The notes: generated by a model from the sequence alone, not told the origin. 64,000 nt of DNA from Pseudomonas sp. IPO3778 (GCF_013386825.1 NZ_JACARC010000034.1:162032-226031); one strand, 5' to 3'; shown: positions 26,670 to 36,224, counted from the first letter of the stretch. Translations and numbers: made by a program.

Positions 26670-27119
26670 ATGAAGATCGGCGAATTGGCAAAACTGACGG
26701 ATTGCCAGGTGGAAACCATCCGTTATTACGAGAAGGAAGGCCTGCTGCCGCCGCCGGCGCGCAGCGAAGGCAATTACCGCCTGTACACCCAGGCACACAC
26801 CGAGCGGCTGGTGTTTATCCGCAACTGCCGCAGCCTGGACATGACCCTTGAGGAAATCCGCAGCCTGCTGGGCCTGCGAGACAGTCCCCAGGACCAGTGC
26901 GAAAGCGTGAATGCGTTGATCGACGAGCACATCCACCACGTCAAGGCGCGGATCGACGGGCTGCTGGCGTTGCAGGAACAGTTGCTCGACCTGCGCCAAC
27001 GCTGTGGCGGCGGGCCGGACCTGGATCAGTGCGGGATTTTGCAGCGCCTGGAAGTCAGCGGCGGAGTGACGGCCAGTGAAGCCGAACACTCCCATGTGGG
27101 CCGCAGCCACGGCCACTGA
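26670..27119 (+). CDS. cadR: CadR, MerR-family metal-responsive regulator
   Basis: 149 residues from the ATG at 26670. The N-terminal MerR helix-turn-helix is KIGELAKLTDCQVETIRYYEKEGLLP; a long dimer helix follows. Cysteines in DQCES and in the metal loop RCGGGPDLDQCGILQRLE, plus a histidine-rich tail (AEHSHVGRSHGH), match CadR proteins that sense Cd(II), Pb(II) and Zn(II). It activates divergent cadA from the operator at 26616-26646. Confidence 0.92.
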   Translation: MKIGELAKLTDCQVETIRYYEKEGLLPPPARSEGNYRLYTQAHTERLVFIRNCRSLDMTLEEIRSLLGLRDSPQDQCESVNALIDEHIHHVKARIDGLLALQEQLLDLRQRCGGGPDLDQCGILQRLEVSGGVTASEAEHSHVGRSHGH

Positions 27120-27122
27120 GGA

Positions 27123-28643
27123 TCAGAGGTGTCGCAGGTCCTCGGGCAACAAGGCCGGCGGAATATTCTGATAGCTGACCGGCCGCAGGAATCGGCGGAT
27201 GGCCATGGTGCCCACCGACGTGGCGCCAAAGTTGGTCGACGCCGGATATGGCCCGCCATGCACCATCGCCTCGCTCACTTCGACCCCCGTCGGGAAACCA
27301 TTGACCAGGATGCGCCCGGCCTTGCGCTCCAGAATCGGCAGCAGGCGCCTGACGTCATCGGTATCAGCCCCATCCATATGAATCGTGCAGGTCAGTTGCC
27401 CCTCCAGGGAACGCGCCACCTGCAACAACTCATCGGCATTCGCCACGGTCACGACCAGGCCAAGCGGGCCAAAGACTTCGTGGCCGAGTGACGCATTGGC
27501 CAGCCATTCGCGGCCGGTGGTGGCAAAAAGATAGGGCGTGGCATGGCGCAGCTCACAGGTGGTGGTCAGCACCTCACGCACGCCGACCGACTCCGCCACC
27601 CGATCACGCCCGGCCCGGTAGGCCGCGGCAATGCCCTCGGTGAGCATGACTTGCGCACCCACCGGTTCCAGCGCCTGCACCGCCGCCCGGATAAACCCGG
27701 TGGCCGCCTCGCCCTCGGCCAACACCGCAACCCCCGGGTTGGTGCAGAACTGCCCGGCGCCCTGGGTCAGTGAACCGGCCCAGCCCCTGGCAATCTCCAG
27801 CCCGCGTTCGCGCACGGCGTGAGGCATCAGAAACATCGGGTTCACCGAGCCCAGCTCGCCATAAAACGCAATCGGCTCAAAGCGCTTGGCGCACAGGTCA
27901 AACAGTGTACGGCCGGCGGCCAGCGAACCGGTAAAGCCCACCGCCTTGATCAGCGGATGCTGCACCAGGCGCTGCCCCACGGCCCGGGAACCGCCGTGAA
28001 CCAGGCTGAACACGCCCGGGTGAACCGCGCACTTTTCAATCGCGGCGTGAATCGCCTCGGCCACGATCTCGCTCGTTCCCGGATGTGCTTCATGCCCTTT
28101 CACCACCACCGGGCAGCCGGCGGCCAGCGCAGAGGCCACATCGCCGCCGGCGGTGGAGAATGCCAGGGGAAAGTTCGACGCGCCAAACACCGCCACCGGC
28201 CCGAGGGGACGCTGCATCAGCCGGATATCCGGACGCGGCAGCGGCTGACGATCCGGCAGCGGCACGTCATGCCGCCGGTCGAGGTAATCGCCCGCCAGAA
28301 TATGCGCGGCAAACAGCCGAAGCTGGCCCACGGTACGCCCGCGCTCGCCCTGGAGGCGCGCCTCGGGCAAGCCGGTTTCCAGTGAGCCGACAGCGGTGAT
28401 CGTCTCGGCCCGGGCCTCGATTTCATCGGCAATCGTATTCAGAAACGTCGCCCGCGCCTCCCGCGTCGAGTAACCAAAGCTCCAAAACGCCTCCTCGGCC
28501 GCCTCACAGGCACGGTTCACCAGGTCGACGTTACCGGCCGAAAAGTGGCTGACCGGGCCGTGGGTTGGCGCATTGGAAAAGGTCGTGTCGGTCGCGACCC
28601 ACTGCCCCGCGATAAGGTGCTTGCCGTGCGCAGTAAAAGACAT
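27123..28643 (-). CDS. Aldehyde dehydrogenase (NADP), 2-oxoglutarate semialdehyde type
   Basis: 506 residues. The start MSFTAHGKHLIAGQWV and the catalytic Cys in GAGQFCTNPG with the Glu in YGELGSVNPMF place it in the NADP-dependent aldehyde dehydrogenase group that includes alpha-ketoglutaric semialdehyde dehydrogenases of pentose and hexarate pathways. The expected reaction is 2,5-dioxovalerate to 2-oxoglutarate. It is the last gene of the nine-gene sugar operon, 24 bp after the permease gene. An FAH-family dehydratase able to make such a semialdehyde is encoded in the divergent arm. Confidence 0.85.
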   Translation of the reverse strand: MSFTAHGKHLIAGQWVATDTTFSNAPTHGPVSHFSAGNVDLVNRACEAAEEAFWSFGYSTREARATFLNTIADEIEARAETITAVGSLETGLPEARLQGERGRTVGQLRLFAAHILAGDYLDRRHDVPLPDRQPLPRPDIRLMQRPLGPVAVFGASNFPLAFSTAGGDVASALAAGCPVVVKGHEAHPGTSEIVAEAIHAAIEKCAVHPGVFSLVHGGSRAVGQRLVQHPLIKAVGFTGSLAAGRTLFDLCAKRFEPIAFYGELGSVNPMFLMPHAVRERGLEIARGWAGSLTQGAGQFCTNPGVAVLAEGEAATGFIRAAVQALEPVGAQVMLTEGIAAAYRAGRDRVAESVGVREVLTTTCELRHATPYLFATTGREWLANASLGHEVFGPLGLVVTVANADELLQVARSLEGQLTCTIHMDGADTDDVRRLLPILERKAGRILVNGFPTGVEVSEAMVHGGPYPASTNFGATSVGTMAIRRFLRPVSYQNIPPALLPEDLRHL

Positions 28644-28667
28644 TGGCGTTTCCTGAAATGGGATGAG

Positions 28668-29666
28668 TTAACCGAAATACCGCACGCGGATGGCGTCGAT
28701 GGCCACCGCGATAAAGATCATCACGCCACCAATCATGCCGACGTAGAACGACGGCACATTCACGATGGCCAGGCCGACCTGGATAACCGTCAGCAGCAAC
28801 ACACCGCCCAGTACGCCCTTCACGTTGCCGCGCCCCCCAAACACACTGACGCCGCCGATAATCGGCGCCGCAATCGCGTAGAGCAGGTAGCTGGAGCCTT
28901 GGCTCGAGGTGATCGCCATCTGCCAGGAAGCCAGCAGAAAGCCGGCCAGCGCGGCCAGGAAACCGGAAATGGTGTAGGTAATGATCTTGACCCGGTCGAC
29001 GCGGATACCGGCGGAGTTCGACGCAATCGGGTTACCCCCCACCGCGTAGATCGAACGGCCCAGCACCGTGCGCCGCAGCACAACGCCCATCACCACCAGC
29101 GCCAGCAGAAACACCACCGGCATCAGCGGCCAGCCATCAATCGTCACCTGGCCGATCCAGATATAACCGTCGGCCATGTTAGTCAGCGTGGTGCCCTGGG
29201 TCAGTGCCAGCAAGGCGCCCTGCAAAATGATCATCATCGCCAGGGTTTCAATCAGCGAGACCATCTTCAGGCGCGTGATGCACAGCCCGTTGAAGAAGCC
29301 GATCAGGGTGCCCACCAGCAAGCCGATAGCCACGGCCAGGTACCACGGCAAGCCCCAGCTGGAGTAGGCCAGCGCCCCCACCGCCGAAGAGAAGCCGGCA
29401 TTGGCCGGAATCGACAGGTCGATTTCCGCCACCAGCAGCGGCAAGGCCACCGCCAACCCCAGGGTGCCCAGCACCGTGGCCTGCACCATCACGTTCTGCA
29501 GGTTGAACAGGGTGAAGAAGAACTCGTTGAAGGCGCCGAACAGGGCCACCAGCGCGATCAGCCAAATCCACACCACATTGTGTAAAACCCAGCCCAATAC
29601 CGCAGGGCCATTGAGCTTGGTCGCGGCAGGCGACACCCGGGTTACGGGCCTGGCGATAGTTTCCAT
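28668..29666 (-). CDS. Sugar ABC transporter permease, RbsC family
   Basis: 332 residues from the ATG at 29666. About nine to ten hydrophobic segments; the motif GGNPIASNSAGIRVDRVK near residue 225 is the loop that meets the ATPase in ribose/xylose-type (branched-chain/RbsC) permeases. It makes the membrane channel for the adjacent ATPase and binding protein. Substrate is probably a pentose, pentitol or related compound by context. Confidence 0.88.
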   Translation of the reverse strand: METIARPVTRVSPAATKLNGPAVLGWVLHNVVWIWLIALVALFGAFNEFFFTLFNLQNVMVQATVLGTLGLAVALPLLVAEIDLSIPANAGFSSAVGALAYSSWGLPWYLAVAIGLLVGTLIGFFNGLCITRLKMVSLIETLAMMIILQGALLALTQGTTLTNMADGYIWIGQVTIDGWPLMPVVFLLALVVMGVVLRRTVLGRSIYAVGGNPIASNSAGIRVDRVKIITYTISGFLAALAGFLLASWQMAITSSQGSSYLLYAIAAPIIGGVSVFGGRGNVKGVLGGVLLLTVIQVGLAIVNVPSFYVGMIGGVMIFIAVAIDAIRVRYFG

Positions 29667-29692
29667 TTCGGTGTCTCCACTCTTATTCTTTT

Positions 29693-31201
29693 TCAACTGC
29701 TGGATCCTTGTACGGATGCGCGAATGCGCTCGACGGTGATGTCCTCTCCCGTCAATGTTTCCTTGATCGTGCCCTGATCGAAGATGCACACACGGTCCAC
29801 CGCGCGCACCAACTCATCGGTGTCGCTGGAGACGATGATCACCGCCACGCCGGCATCGCTGAGTGCGTCGATGATGCGCAGCACGTCCTGCTTCACCCCC
29901 ATGTCGATGCCACGGGTCGGCTCGTCGACCATCAGCAACCGTGGCTGAGTGGCAAGCACACGGCCCAGGCAGACCTTCTGCTGGTTGCCGCCGCTGAGGG
30001 TGTTGACCGAGTAATCCGGGTTGGGAGACTTGACCCCCATCGCCGCAAAGTAGTGATCGATCACCGAGGTTTCGGCCTGGGTGTCGATAAAGCCCAGGCG
30101 GGTCCGCGCGCCCAGTGAAGACATGGCGATGTTGCTGCCGATGGACATCTGGCCCACGGCCCCGTCCTTGCGGCGATCGTCGGAGAGGTAGGCGATGCCC
30201 GCCTCGAACGCCGCGCTCGGCGATCGCGGCAATGGCCGCACCGCTTCGCCATTGATCGAGAGCGTGCCCATCGACGGGTGCAACCCGAAGATGGCACGGG
30301 CCATTTCCTTCGCACCGGCACCCGGCAGGCCGGTGAACCCCACCACTTCGCCGGGCGCAATATCGAGGCGGTCCAACGCCAGGCATTTGCCCCGAACGCC
30401 GCGCAACGAAACCGCCGGGGCCTTGCCGACATGGTCACGGCGCTTGCGCTGGAACAGCTCCACGCCATGACCAATCACCAATTCGGTGAGCTGCTCCGAG
30501 GTCAACGCGGTGAGGTCATCGCGGGTGCCGGCCAGGCTGCCGTCACGCAACACGGTGACCGCGTCGCAGATCTCGAGAATTTCATCGTTGTAGTGAGAGA
30601 TGAAAATGAAGGTCACGCCTTCGCTTTTCAGGCGCAGCATAAAGTCGAACAACTGCCGCCGGTCGACCACCGTCAATGAGGCCGTGGGCTCGTCGAGAAT
30701 GATGACCTTGCCCCCGGAAAACATCGCCCGCAGGATGTTCAGCTTGCGCCGCGCCACCGCGTCGAGGCTGCCGGCCAAGGCCTGGGGGTCGATGCCCGAA
30801 CCGTCGAGCATCCGCGCCGCATCGGCGCCCAACTGTTTCCAGTCGATAAGCCCGTTACGCGTCGGCCAGATGCCCAGCATCAGGTTCTCGGCCGCCGTCA
30901 GATTGCCGATGATCATCGGCTCCTGGGTCACCAGAAACACCCCGGCCAGCTCCATCGCCTTGACGTCCACCTGCTTGAGCACGCGGCCATCCATGAGAAT
31001 TTGCCCGGAGGTGGGGATGACCTGGCCCGAGATGATCCCCACCAGCGTGGACTTGCCCGCGCCGTTCTCGCCCAGCAGCCCATGGATCGAGCCGCGACGA
31101 ATCTGCGTGGACACACCGCGCAAGGCATGCACCGGGCCATAGCTTTTGGCGACGTTATCGATCGTCAGGATCGTGTCGTCGGGCGTTGGGTGTAAGGTCA
31201 T
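29693..31201 (-). CDS. Sugar ABC transporter ATPase, RbsA/MglA family
   Basis: 502 residues from the ATG at 31201, two fused nucleotide-binding domains as in RbsA. The first has Walker A GLLGENGAGKST and Walker B VIILDEPTASL but a degenerate signature (VARRKLNILRAMFSGG); the second has a degenerate Walker A (GLPGAGAKEM) but an intact signature LSGGNQQKVCLGR and DEPTRGID. Such asymmetry is normal for the family. It energises uptake with the permease encoded 26 bp downstream. Confidence 0.9.
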   Translation of the reverse strand: MTLHPTPDDTILTIDNVAKSYGPVHALRGVSTQIRRGSIHGLLGENGAGKSTLVGIISGQVIPTSGQILMDGRVLKQVDVKAMELAGVFLVTQEPMIIGNLTAAENLMLGIWPTRNGLIDWKQLGADAARMLDGSGIDPQALAGSLDAVARRKLNILRAMFSGGKVIILDEPTASLTVVDRRQLFDFMLRLKSEGVTFIFISHYNDEILEICDAVTVLRDGSLAGTRDDLTALTSEQLTELVIGHGVELFQRKRRDHVGKAPAVSLRGVRGKCLALDRLDIAPGEVVGFTGLPGAGAKEMARAIFGLHPSMGTLSINGEAVRPLPRSPSAAFEAGIAYLSDDRRKDGAVGQMSIGSNIAMSSLGARTRLGFIDTQAETSVIDHYFAAMGVKSPNPDYSVNTLSGGNQQKVCLGRVLATQPRLLMVDEPTRGIDMGVKQDVLRIIDALSDAGVAVIIVSSDTDELVRAVDRVCIFDQGTIKETLTGEDITVERIRASVQGSSS

Positions 31202-31270
31202 TTTCTTATACTCACCATCACCTGGTCGGAGAAACATCGCGGCAGAGCGTCACCCTGCAGCGACAGCCCA

Positions 31271-32359
31271 TCACTTGGAGGACACACCCCACACTTTCTC
31301 TGCGACGTAGCCCCAGTGGCGTTTGTCGTCGGCGTTTTCCGGGGTAATCAGGAACGCCGGGATAATCAGCGCCGGACCGGTCTTGCTCTGCACGATTTCA
31401 CCGGTCTCCCAGAAGTAATCCTTGTTCTGGTAGGGCCCCAGGGGAACCGCCTCGCCCTTGAGGGCGTGCTTGGTGATCATCTCGACGGCAATCTGGCCGT
31501 AAGCTACCGGGTCCTGGGACACACAGCCGTCCATGTAGCGGTCCTTGATCCACTCAAGGGCTGCCGGCTCACCGTCGATGTTGATGAAAATGACGTGGCC
31601 TTTTTCACCGATTTTCTTCCAGCGGTCTTTCTGCTTGAGGGCCGCGACGATCCCCCGCGAAGGGGAGTCGGAAGGGGCATGCACCGCGTCCAGGTCGGGG
31701 AATTCCGAGAGGGTGGACAGGGTCACCGACTGCATTTTGTCCAACTGGCCCTCCGTAGGCCGGGCCAGGTATTTGATCTCGGGGTACTTGGCGAATACCG
31801 AGTCCATGCCCTCCTTGCGCAGGCGCCAGGCCACCGACGCCAGGGCGCCGAAGCAGTTGAGCACCGTGCCTTTGGGGCTGCCGTATTTGTCCACCAGGCG
31901 CTTGACGATTTCTTCGGCGGCCATCACGCCACCCTTGAAGTTATCGAAGCTGACGGTGATCGCCACGTCGCCGCCGTCGGCCGGGGTATCGATGATGCCC
32001 ACCGGAATCTTGCGTTGGTTGTAGCGTTTGATCGCCGAGACAATCGCCTGGCTGTCGATGGGGTCGCTGATGATCGCCGTCGGCTGGGACAGCATCAGGC
32101 TCTGCCATTGCCCCAGTTGGGTGGTGGTGTCGAAGCTGGCGTTGGTCGCCTGGAATTTCCCGGAGAGTGCCTGGACCGCTCGCTTGACCGACTCTTCCTG
32201 GATCACGAAAAAGTAGTAGTCCAGGCTCTTGTTGGAGTAGGCAATCGACAGTGGCGTCGCCGCAAAGGCGCTACGCCCCAGCATCGCTCCCAACCCAAGG
32301 ACTACACCGCCAGCCAGCACGTTACGGCGGCTTACGTTTGATAGATCGACTTTTTTCAT
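31271..32359 (-). CDS. Sugar ABC transporter, periplasmic binding protein
   Basis: 362 residues. The N-terminus has SRRNVLAGGVVLGLGAMLGRSAFA, a twin-arginine-like signal, which is unusual for sugar binding proteins and suggests export in folded form. The mature protein is of the peripl-BP-4 (ribose/autoinducer-binding) fold, with LSIAYSNKSLDYYFFVIQEESVKRAVQAL at the start and FINIDGEPAALEWIKDRYMDGCVSQDPVAYGQIAVE near residue 275. It is 69 bp ahead of the ATPase gene. Ligand unknown. Confidence 0.85.
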   Translation of the reverse strand: MKKVDLSNVSRRNVLAGGVVLGLGAMLGRSAFAATPLSIAYSNKSLDYYFFVIQEESVKRAVQALSGKFQATNASFDTTTQLGQWQSLMLSQPTAIISDPIDSQAIVSAIKRYNQRKIPVGIIDTPADGGDVAITVSFDNFKGGVMAAEEIVKRLVDKYGSPKGTVLNCFGALASVAWRLRKEGMDSVFAKYPEIKYLARPTEGQLDKMQSVTLSTLSEFPDLDAVHAPSDSPSRGIVAALKQKDRWKKIGEKGHVIFINIDGEPAALEWIKDRYMDGCVSQDPVAYGQIAVEMITKHALKGEAVPLGPYQNKDYFWETGEIVQSKTGPALIIPAFLITPENADDKRHWGYVAEKVWGVSSK

Positions 32360-32449
32360 GGAAGTATCTCCGACTTATTATTGTAGGTTTAATACTGTCT
32401 TTCGCCTTCTTTCACGCAGGTGCAGCCTTGCTCCGGGCAGCGGATACGG

Positions 32450-33160
32450 TTATCGCATCCGCACGTAGGAAGACCCGTCGAAACATCCCACCACCATGCC
32501 CACCGCCTCACGGGTGAACAGGCCGTTTTCCACTACGCCAGGAATACGGTTGAGTTCGATCTCCAACGGTGCCGGGTCGTGGATGACCGGGCCACACTGG
32601 CAATCAAGAATGAAGTTGCCGCTGTCGGTGACCACCGGCTCGCCATTGCGCAGGCGGCGGATGATGGTGACCTCGGTAATGCCCTGCTCGGCCAACACCC
32701 GCTTCACCAGGCGCTCGGTCTGCTTCCAGCCAAACTGCACCACTTCCACCGGCAACGGGAACTGGCCCAGGCTATCGACAATCTTGGTTTCGTCGCACAC
32801 GCAGATCATGCGTTTGGAGGCATGGGCGATGATCTTTTCCCACAGCAGGCAGGCGCCGCCGCCCTTGATCATGTTGAACTGGCGGTCGATCTCGTCGGGG
32901 CCGTCGACGGTCAGGTCGAGCTCACCGATTTCGTTCGGGTCGGTAATTTCGATGCCCACTTCACGCGCCACATCGTTGGTCGAGCGGGAGGTCGTGGTGC
33001 AGGTCACGTGCAGGCCGTCGGCAACCAGCTTGCCCAATTCACGAACGAAGAAGTGCGAGGTGGTCCCGGAACCCAGGCCCAGCTTCATGCCGTTGCGCAC
33101 AAACGCTTCGATCACTCGGCGTGCCGCGACTTTCTTGGCTTCGTTCTGTTGGTTACTCAT
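32450..33160 (-). CDS. Ribose-5-phosphate isomerase A paralogue in the sugar operon
   Basis: 236 residues, a second RpiA next to a canonical copy at 50189. Active-site elements are kept in altered form: GSGTTS for GTGSTA, DGPDE for DGADE, and KGGGACLLWEKI with the Lys and Glu retained. Sequence away from these sites has diverged strongly, and the C-terminus (VVGCFDGSSYVRMR) is different. It would interconvert a 5-phosphosugar aldose and ketose, ribose/ribulose 5-phosphate or a related pair. Position between the RpiR regulator and the ABC importer ties it to the operon's substrate. Confidence 0.85.
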   Translation of the reverse strand: MSNQQNEAKKVAARRVIEAFVRNGMKLGLGSGTTSHFFVRELGKLVADGLHVTCTTTSRSTNDVAREVGIEITDPNEIGELDLTVDGPDEIDRQFNMIKGGGACLLWEKIIAHASKRMICVCDETKIVDSLGQFPLPVEVVQFGWKQTERLVKRVLAEQGITEVTIIRRLRNGEPVVTDSGNFILDCQCGPVIHDPAPLEIELNRIPGVVENGLFTREAVGMVVGCFDGSSYVRMR

Positions 33161-33200
33161 TTACGCCTCCTACTTGGGCAGTGTTCCCACAGGCTGTGGG

Positions 33201-34040
33201 TCAAATCTTGTCGGTTCGCCATGAGTCGAGGGCGGTCAGTTGATCGGGGAACTGACTGCCACTGGCGATCGCAATCGCCGCGACCAGCATGTTGGTCACC
33301 AAGTGATGGTTCAGCCGCGACGCCAGCGGCGTCATCAGCTCGGTATGTTCATAGGGCTTTACCGCGATCACTACGTCGCTGACCTTGGCCAGCGGGCTGT
33401 CATCGGCCGCAATCGACACCACTTTCGCCCCGGCCTTGCGTGCGGCGATCGCCACATCGACCATCTGCCGGGTATGCCCCGACTGGGAAAAGATCAGCGC
33501 CACTTCGCCGGTGCGTGCGCCTTCGGCGTGCATCCCCTGGCGCTTGCCACCCAGCAGGGCCTGGCAGCGCATGCCCAGGCGCTGGAACTTGTGCTCGGCA
33601 TCCAGCGCGTTGACCACGGAAATGCCGGTGGCGTAGATCCCGGTCCAGGTGGCGGCCTGCAACAGGCGGGCTGCGTCGGCGACGGTTTCCGGCTGAAGGT
33701 CTTCTTCCAGCCGCTGGATAGCATTCAGCGAATTGCGGCAGGTCTTGCGCACAATGTTTTCGATGCTGTCATCCGGGATGATCTGCTCGTAGGCAAACGG
33801 CGCCGACGGCACCAGGCTCTGCACCAGGTGCAGCTTGAACTCCTGGTAACTCTCAAAGCCAAACCGCCGGCAAAAACGCATCACGGTCGGGTCGCTGACC
33901 GAACAGGTTTCCGAGAGCTTGGCCATGCTCATTTGCAGGACCTTGGCCGGCGAGGTGGAAACAAAGTTGGCCACCCGGCGTTCGGCCCGGTGCATGTCTT
34001 TGCTTTCATCAATAATGCGTTGCAGCAAACTGTCGCTCAT
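33201..34040 (-). CDS. RpiR/MurR-family transcriptional regulator
   Basis: 279 residues. An N-terminal HTH_6 domain (MAKLSETCSVSDPTVMRFCRRFGFESYQEFKL) is followed by a SIS sugar-phosphate-binding domain (residues 120-250, with FSQSGHTRQMVDVAIAARKAGAKVVSIA). It overlaps the HAD gene by 4 bp (ATGA). It is the obvious candidate to control the locus by sensing a phosphorylated intermediate and to bind the paired boxes in the 37.7-38.0 kb control region. Confidence 0.9.
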   Translation of the reverse strand: MSDSLLQRIIDESKDMHRAERRVANFVSTSPAKVLQMSMAKLSETCSVSDPTVMRFCRRFGFESYQEFKLHLVQSLVPSAPFAYEQIIPDDSIENIVRKTCRNSLNAIQRLEEDLQPETVADAARLLQAATWTGIYATGISVVNALDAEHKFQRLGMRCQALLGGKRQGMHAEGARTGEVALIFSQSGHTRQMVDVAIAARKAGAKVVSIAADDSPLAKVSDVVIAVKPYEHTELMTPLASRLNHHLVTNMLVAAIAIASGSQFPDQLTALDSWRTDKI

Positions 34041-34711
34041 ATGCGCTCCTTGGCGATGGGTGGGCTGCGTTGTAACAGATCAGCCAAACGGTTCAAGCGC
34101 TGCTCCCGGGAAATCTCCACATTCGGCCCGCCGCCCCAAGGCACCACAAAAAACCCCACGCCCGCCGCCTGCGCCGTCGCCTGGTCGACCCGGGTGTCAC
34201 CCACATAAGCCCAGGCGCCGTCTTCCAGGGCCATGGCCTCGGCCACCGCCAGCAAGTGCCGGGGGTCGGGTTTGCACGCCGGCACCGCGTCGGCCCCCAG
34301 GGCCACCTCGAACAACCCGGCCAGGCCCAGTTGCTCCAAGACCTTGCCGGTGACGGCGTGGTTTTTGTTGGTGCAGATCCCCAGGCGAATCCCCGCATCA
34401 CGCAGGGCCTGAAGGTCTTCACGCACATGCGGGTAAAACCGCGTGCTACCCGCCGGGTCGTCCATGTAAGCCTGCAAGTAGCCGTCGAACGCGCGCTGCA
34501 CCTGCTCCTCGTCATAGGCAATGCCCAGGTCTTCAAGGATGTCGACGATCAAACGCCGAGGCCCGTTGCCGAGAAAATTTTCGACATGCACCGGGTCCAG
34601 TGCCGGCCAGTCGTTCAGCGCGAAGCCGACATTCAGCGCTTTGGCGATATCGAACGCGCTGTCGATGAGCGTCCCGTCAAGATCGAAAATAAGCGCGCTA
34701 TAGACGGACAT
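34037..34711 (-). CDS. HAD hydrolase, phosphoglycolate-phosphatase-like
   Basis: 224 residues from the ATG at 34711. HAD motif I is FDLDGTLIDSA (Asp nucleophile near residue 9), motif II is GICTNKNHA and motif III/IV is YVGDTRVDQATAQAAG. A four-helix cap follows motif I, as in Gph/PGP-type phosphatases. The start is supported because family members begin with the nucleophile near the N-terminus. In this operon it could dephosphorylate a dead-end or intermediate sugar phosphate; substrate unknown. Confidence 0.85.
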   Translation of the reverse strand: MSVYSALIFDLDGTLIDSAFDIAKALNVGFALNDWPALDPVHVENFLGNGPRRLIVDILEDLGIAYDEEQVQRAFDGYLQAYMDDPAGSTRFYPHVREDLQALRDAGIRLGICTNKNHAVTGKVLEQLGLAGLFEVALGADAVPACKPDPRHLLAVAEAMALEDGAWAYVGDTRVDQATAQAAGVGFFVVPWGGGPNVEISREQRLNRLADLLQRSPPIAKERI

Positions 34712-34721
34712 GAAAAGACTC

Positions 34722-36221
34722 CTAATCAAAAAGAGGGGCACCGAGCTCGACAAAGGTGTCCCTGAGCGTCGGATAAAGACCGTGATAAATGCGATGCGCC
34801 TGAGCGAAAACCTCGGCCGTGGCGGCATCCGGCGCCTGGCGCGTAATCGCCCGGCAACTGGCCGCCGCGCTGGCCGAATCGGCCCACACACCCACCGCCA
34901 GCCCGGCCACCAGCGCCGCACCGAACGCAGCCCCTTCGGCGGCACCCTCAGTGGTCAGCACATCACAGCCGAAAATATCCGCTTGCATCTGGCGCCACAG
35001 CGGCGATCGCGCGCCGCCGCCGGAGGCCTTGATCACACGGCCGGCAATGCCCAGTGGCTGCATCAGCGCGTGCATGTCGGCAAGCGCGTGCACGGCACCC
35101 TCCATCACGGCGCGCGCCATATCGCCACGGTGATGGCGACCGGTCAGGCCCACGAAGGCCGCGCGCAGTTCCGGCTCCGGATAAGGGCAGCGCTCACCGT
35201 TCAGATAGGGCAGGAACAACAGGCCATGGGCGCCCGGTGCGCTATCGCCCGCCTCGGCCATGACCTGATCGAAGGACGCACCGGCACAAAAGGTGTCGCG
35301 AAACCAGTTCATCGAACCGCCGGCGTTCAACGACACGCCCATGCAATGCCACTTGTCTGCGGCAACGTTGCAAAACACCTGCAAGCGACCGTCCGGGTTG
35401 TCCTGGGGTGCATCCAGCGCCGCCGCAAGAATCCCGGCGGTGCCGATGGTAGTTTGCAATTCGCCGGGCGCAATCACCCCGGAACCAATGGTCTGGATCA
35501 CCGAGTCACCGCCACCGCCGGCCACCGGCAAGCCTGCAGGCAGGCCGAACAACTGCGCGCCTGCCGGGCTGATGCGGCCGGAAATCACTTGGGATTCGAA
35601 CACCGGCGGCAGCAAGGCCGGATCAATCCCCAGCGTCTCCACCAGGCCCGTCGCCCATTGCCGCGAGCGCACATCGAACAGCCCGGTACCCGAGGCGTCC
35701 GAGACTTCGCTGGCGACCTCGCCGGTCAGGCGCAGACGCAAGTAGTCCTTGGGGTTGAGCACGCAGGTGGTGCGGGCAAACAACTCGGGCTCGTGGCGTT
35801 GCATCCAGAGGATTTTGCCGCCGGTGTAACCCACCAGCATCCGGTTGTTGGTGGCCACCAACAAACCCTCGAGGCCACCGGCGGTCTCGGTGATCCAGTC
35901 ACATTCGGCGGCGTTGCGCTGATCGTTCCACAGGATCGCCGGGCGCAACACGCGCCGGGACGCATCCAGCGGCACCAGCCCGTGCATTTGCCCCGACAGC
36001 CCCACACACAGCAATTCCACGCCCGGCGTCTTGGCCAGCACGCCGGCAATTGCGCGGCGTGCGCCTTCTATCCACAACTCGGGGTCTTGCTCGGTCCAGC
36101 CGGGCCTGGGTTGGGAGAGCGGGTACGTTGCCGTGTCGGCGGCAATCACCGCGCCGTGAACGTCGAGCAGCAATGCCTTGCAACCCGAGGTGCCGATATC
36201 AATGCCAATAAGTGCCTGCAT
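34722..36221 (-). CDS. FGGY carbohydrate kinase, xylulokinase-like
   Basis: 499 residues. The N-terminal GIDIGTSGCKALLLD is the ATP phosphate-1 motif; LSGQMHGLVPLD and ILWNDQR near residues 75 and 95 are hallmarks of the xylulokinase branch; GGGARSPLWRQMQADIFG and the following GAAEGAAFGAALVA belong to the FGGY C-terminal signature. It phosphorylates a ketose or polyol, possibly xylulose or ribulose. It sits 3 bp after the SSADH-type gene and 10 bp before the HAD gene. Confidence 0.88.
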   Translation of the reverse strand: MQALIGIDIGTSGCKALLLDVHGAVIAADTATYPLSQPRPGWTEQDPELWIEGARRAIAGVLAKTPGVELLCVGLSGQMHGLVPLDASRRVLRPAILWNDQRNAAECDWITETAGGLEGLLVATNNRMLVGYTGGKILWMQRHEPELFARTTCVLNPKDYLRLRLTGEVASEVSDASGTGLFDVRSRQWATGLVETLGIDPALLPPVFESQVISGRISPAGAQLFGLPAGLPVAGGGGDSVIQTIGSGVIAPGELQTTIGTAGILAAALDAPQDNPDGRLQVFCNVAADKWHCMGVSLNAGGSMNWFRDTFCAGASFDQVMAEAGDSAPGAHGLLFLPYLNGERCPYPEPELRAAFVGLTGRHHRGDMARAVMEGAVHALADMHALMQPLGIAGRVIKASGGGARSPLWRQMQADIFGCDVLTTEGAAEGAAFGAALVAGLAVGVWADSASAAASCRAITRQAPDAATAEVFAQAHRIYHGLYPTLRDTFVELGAPLFD

Positions 36222-36224
36222 GGC

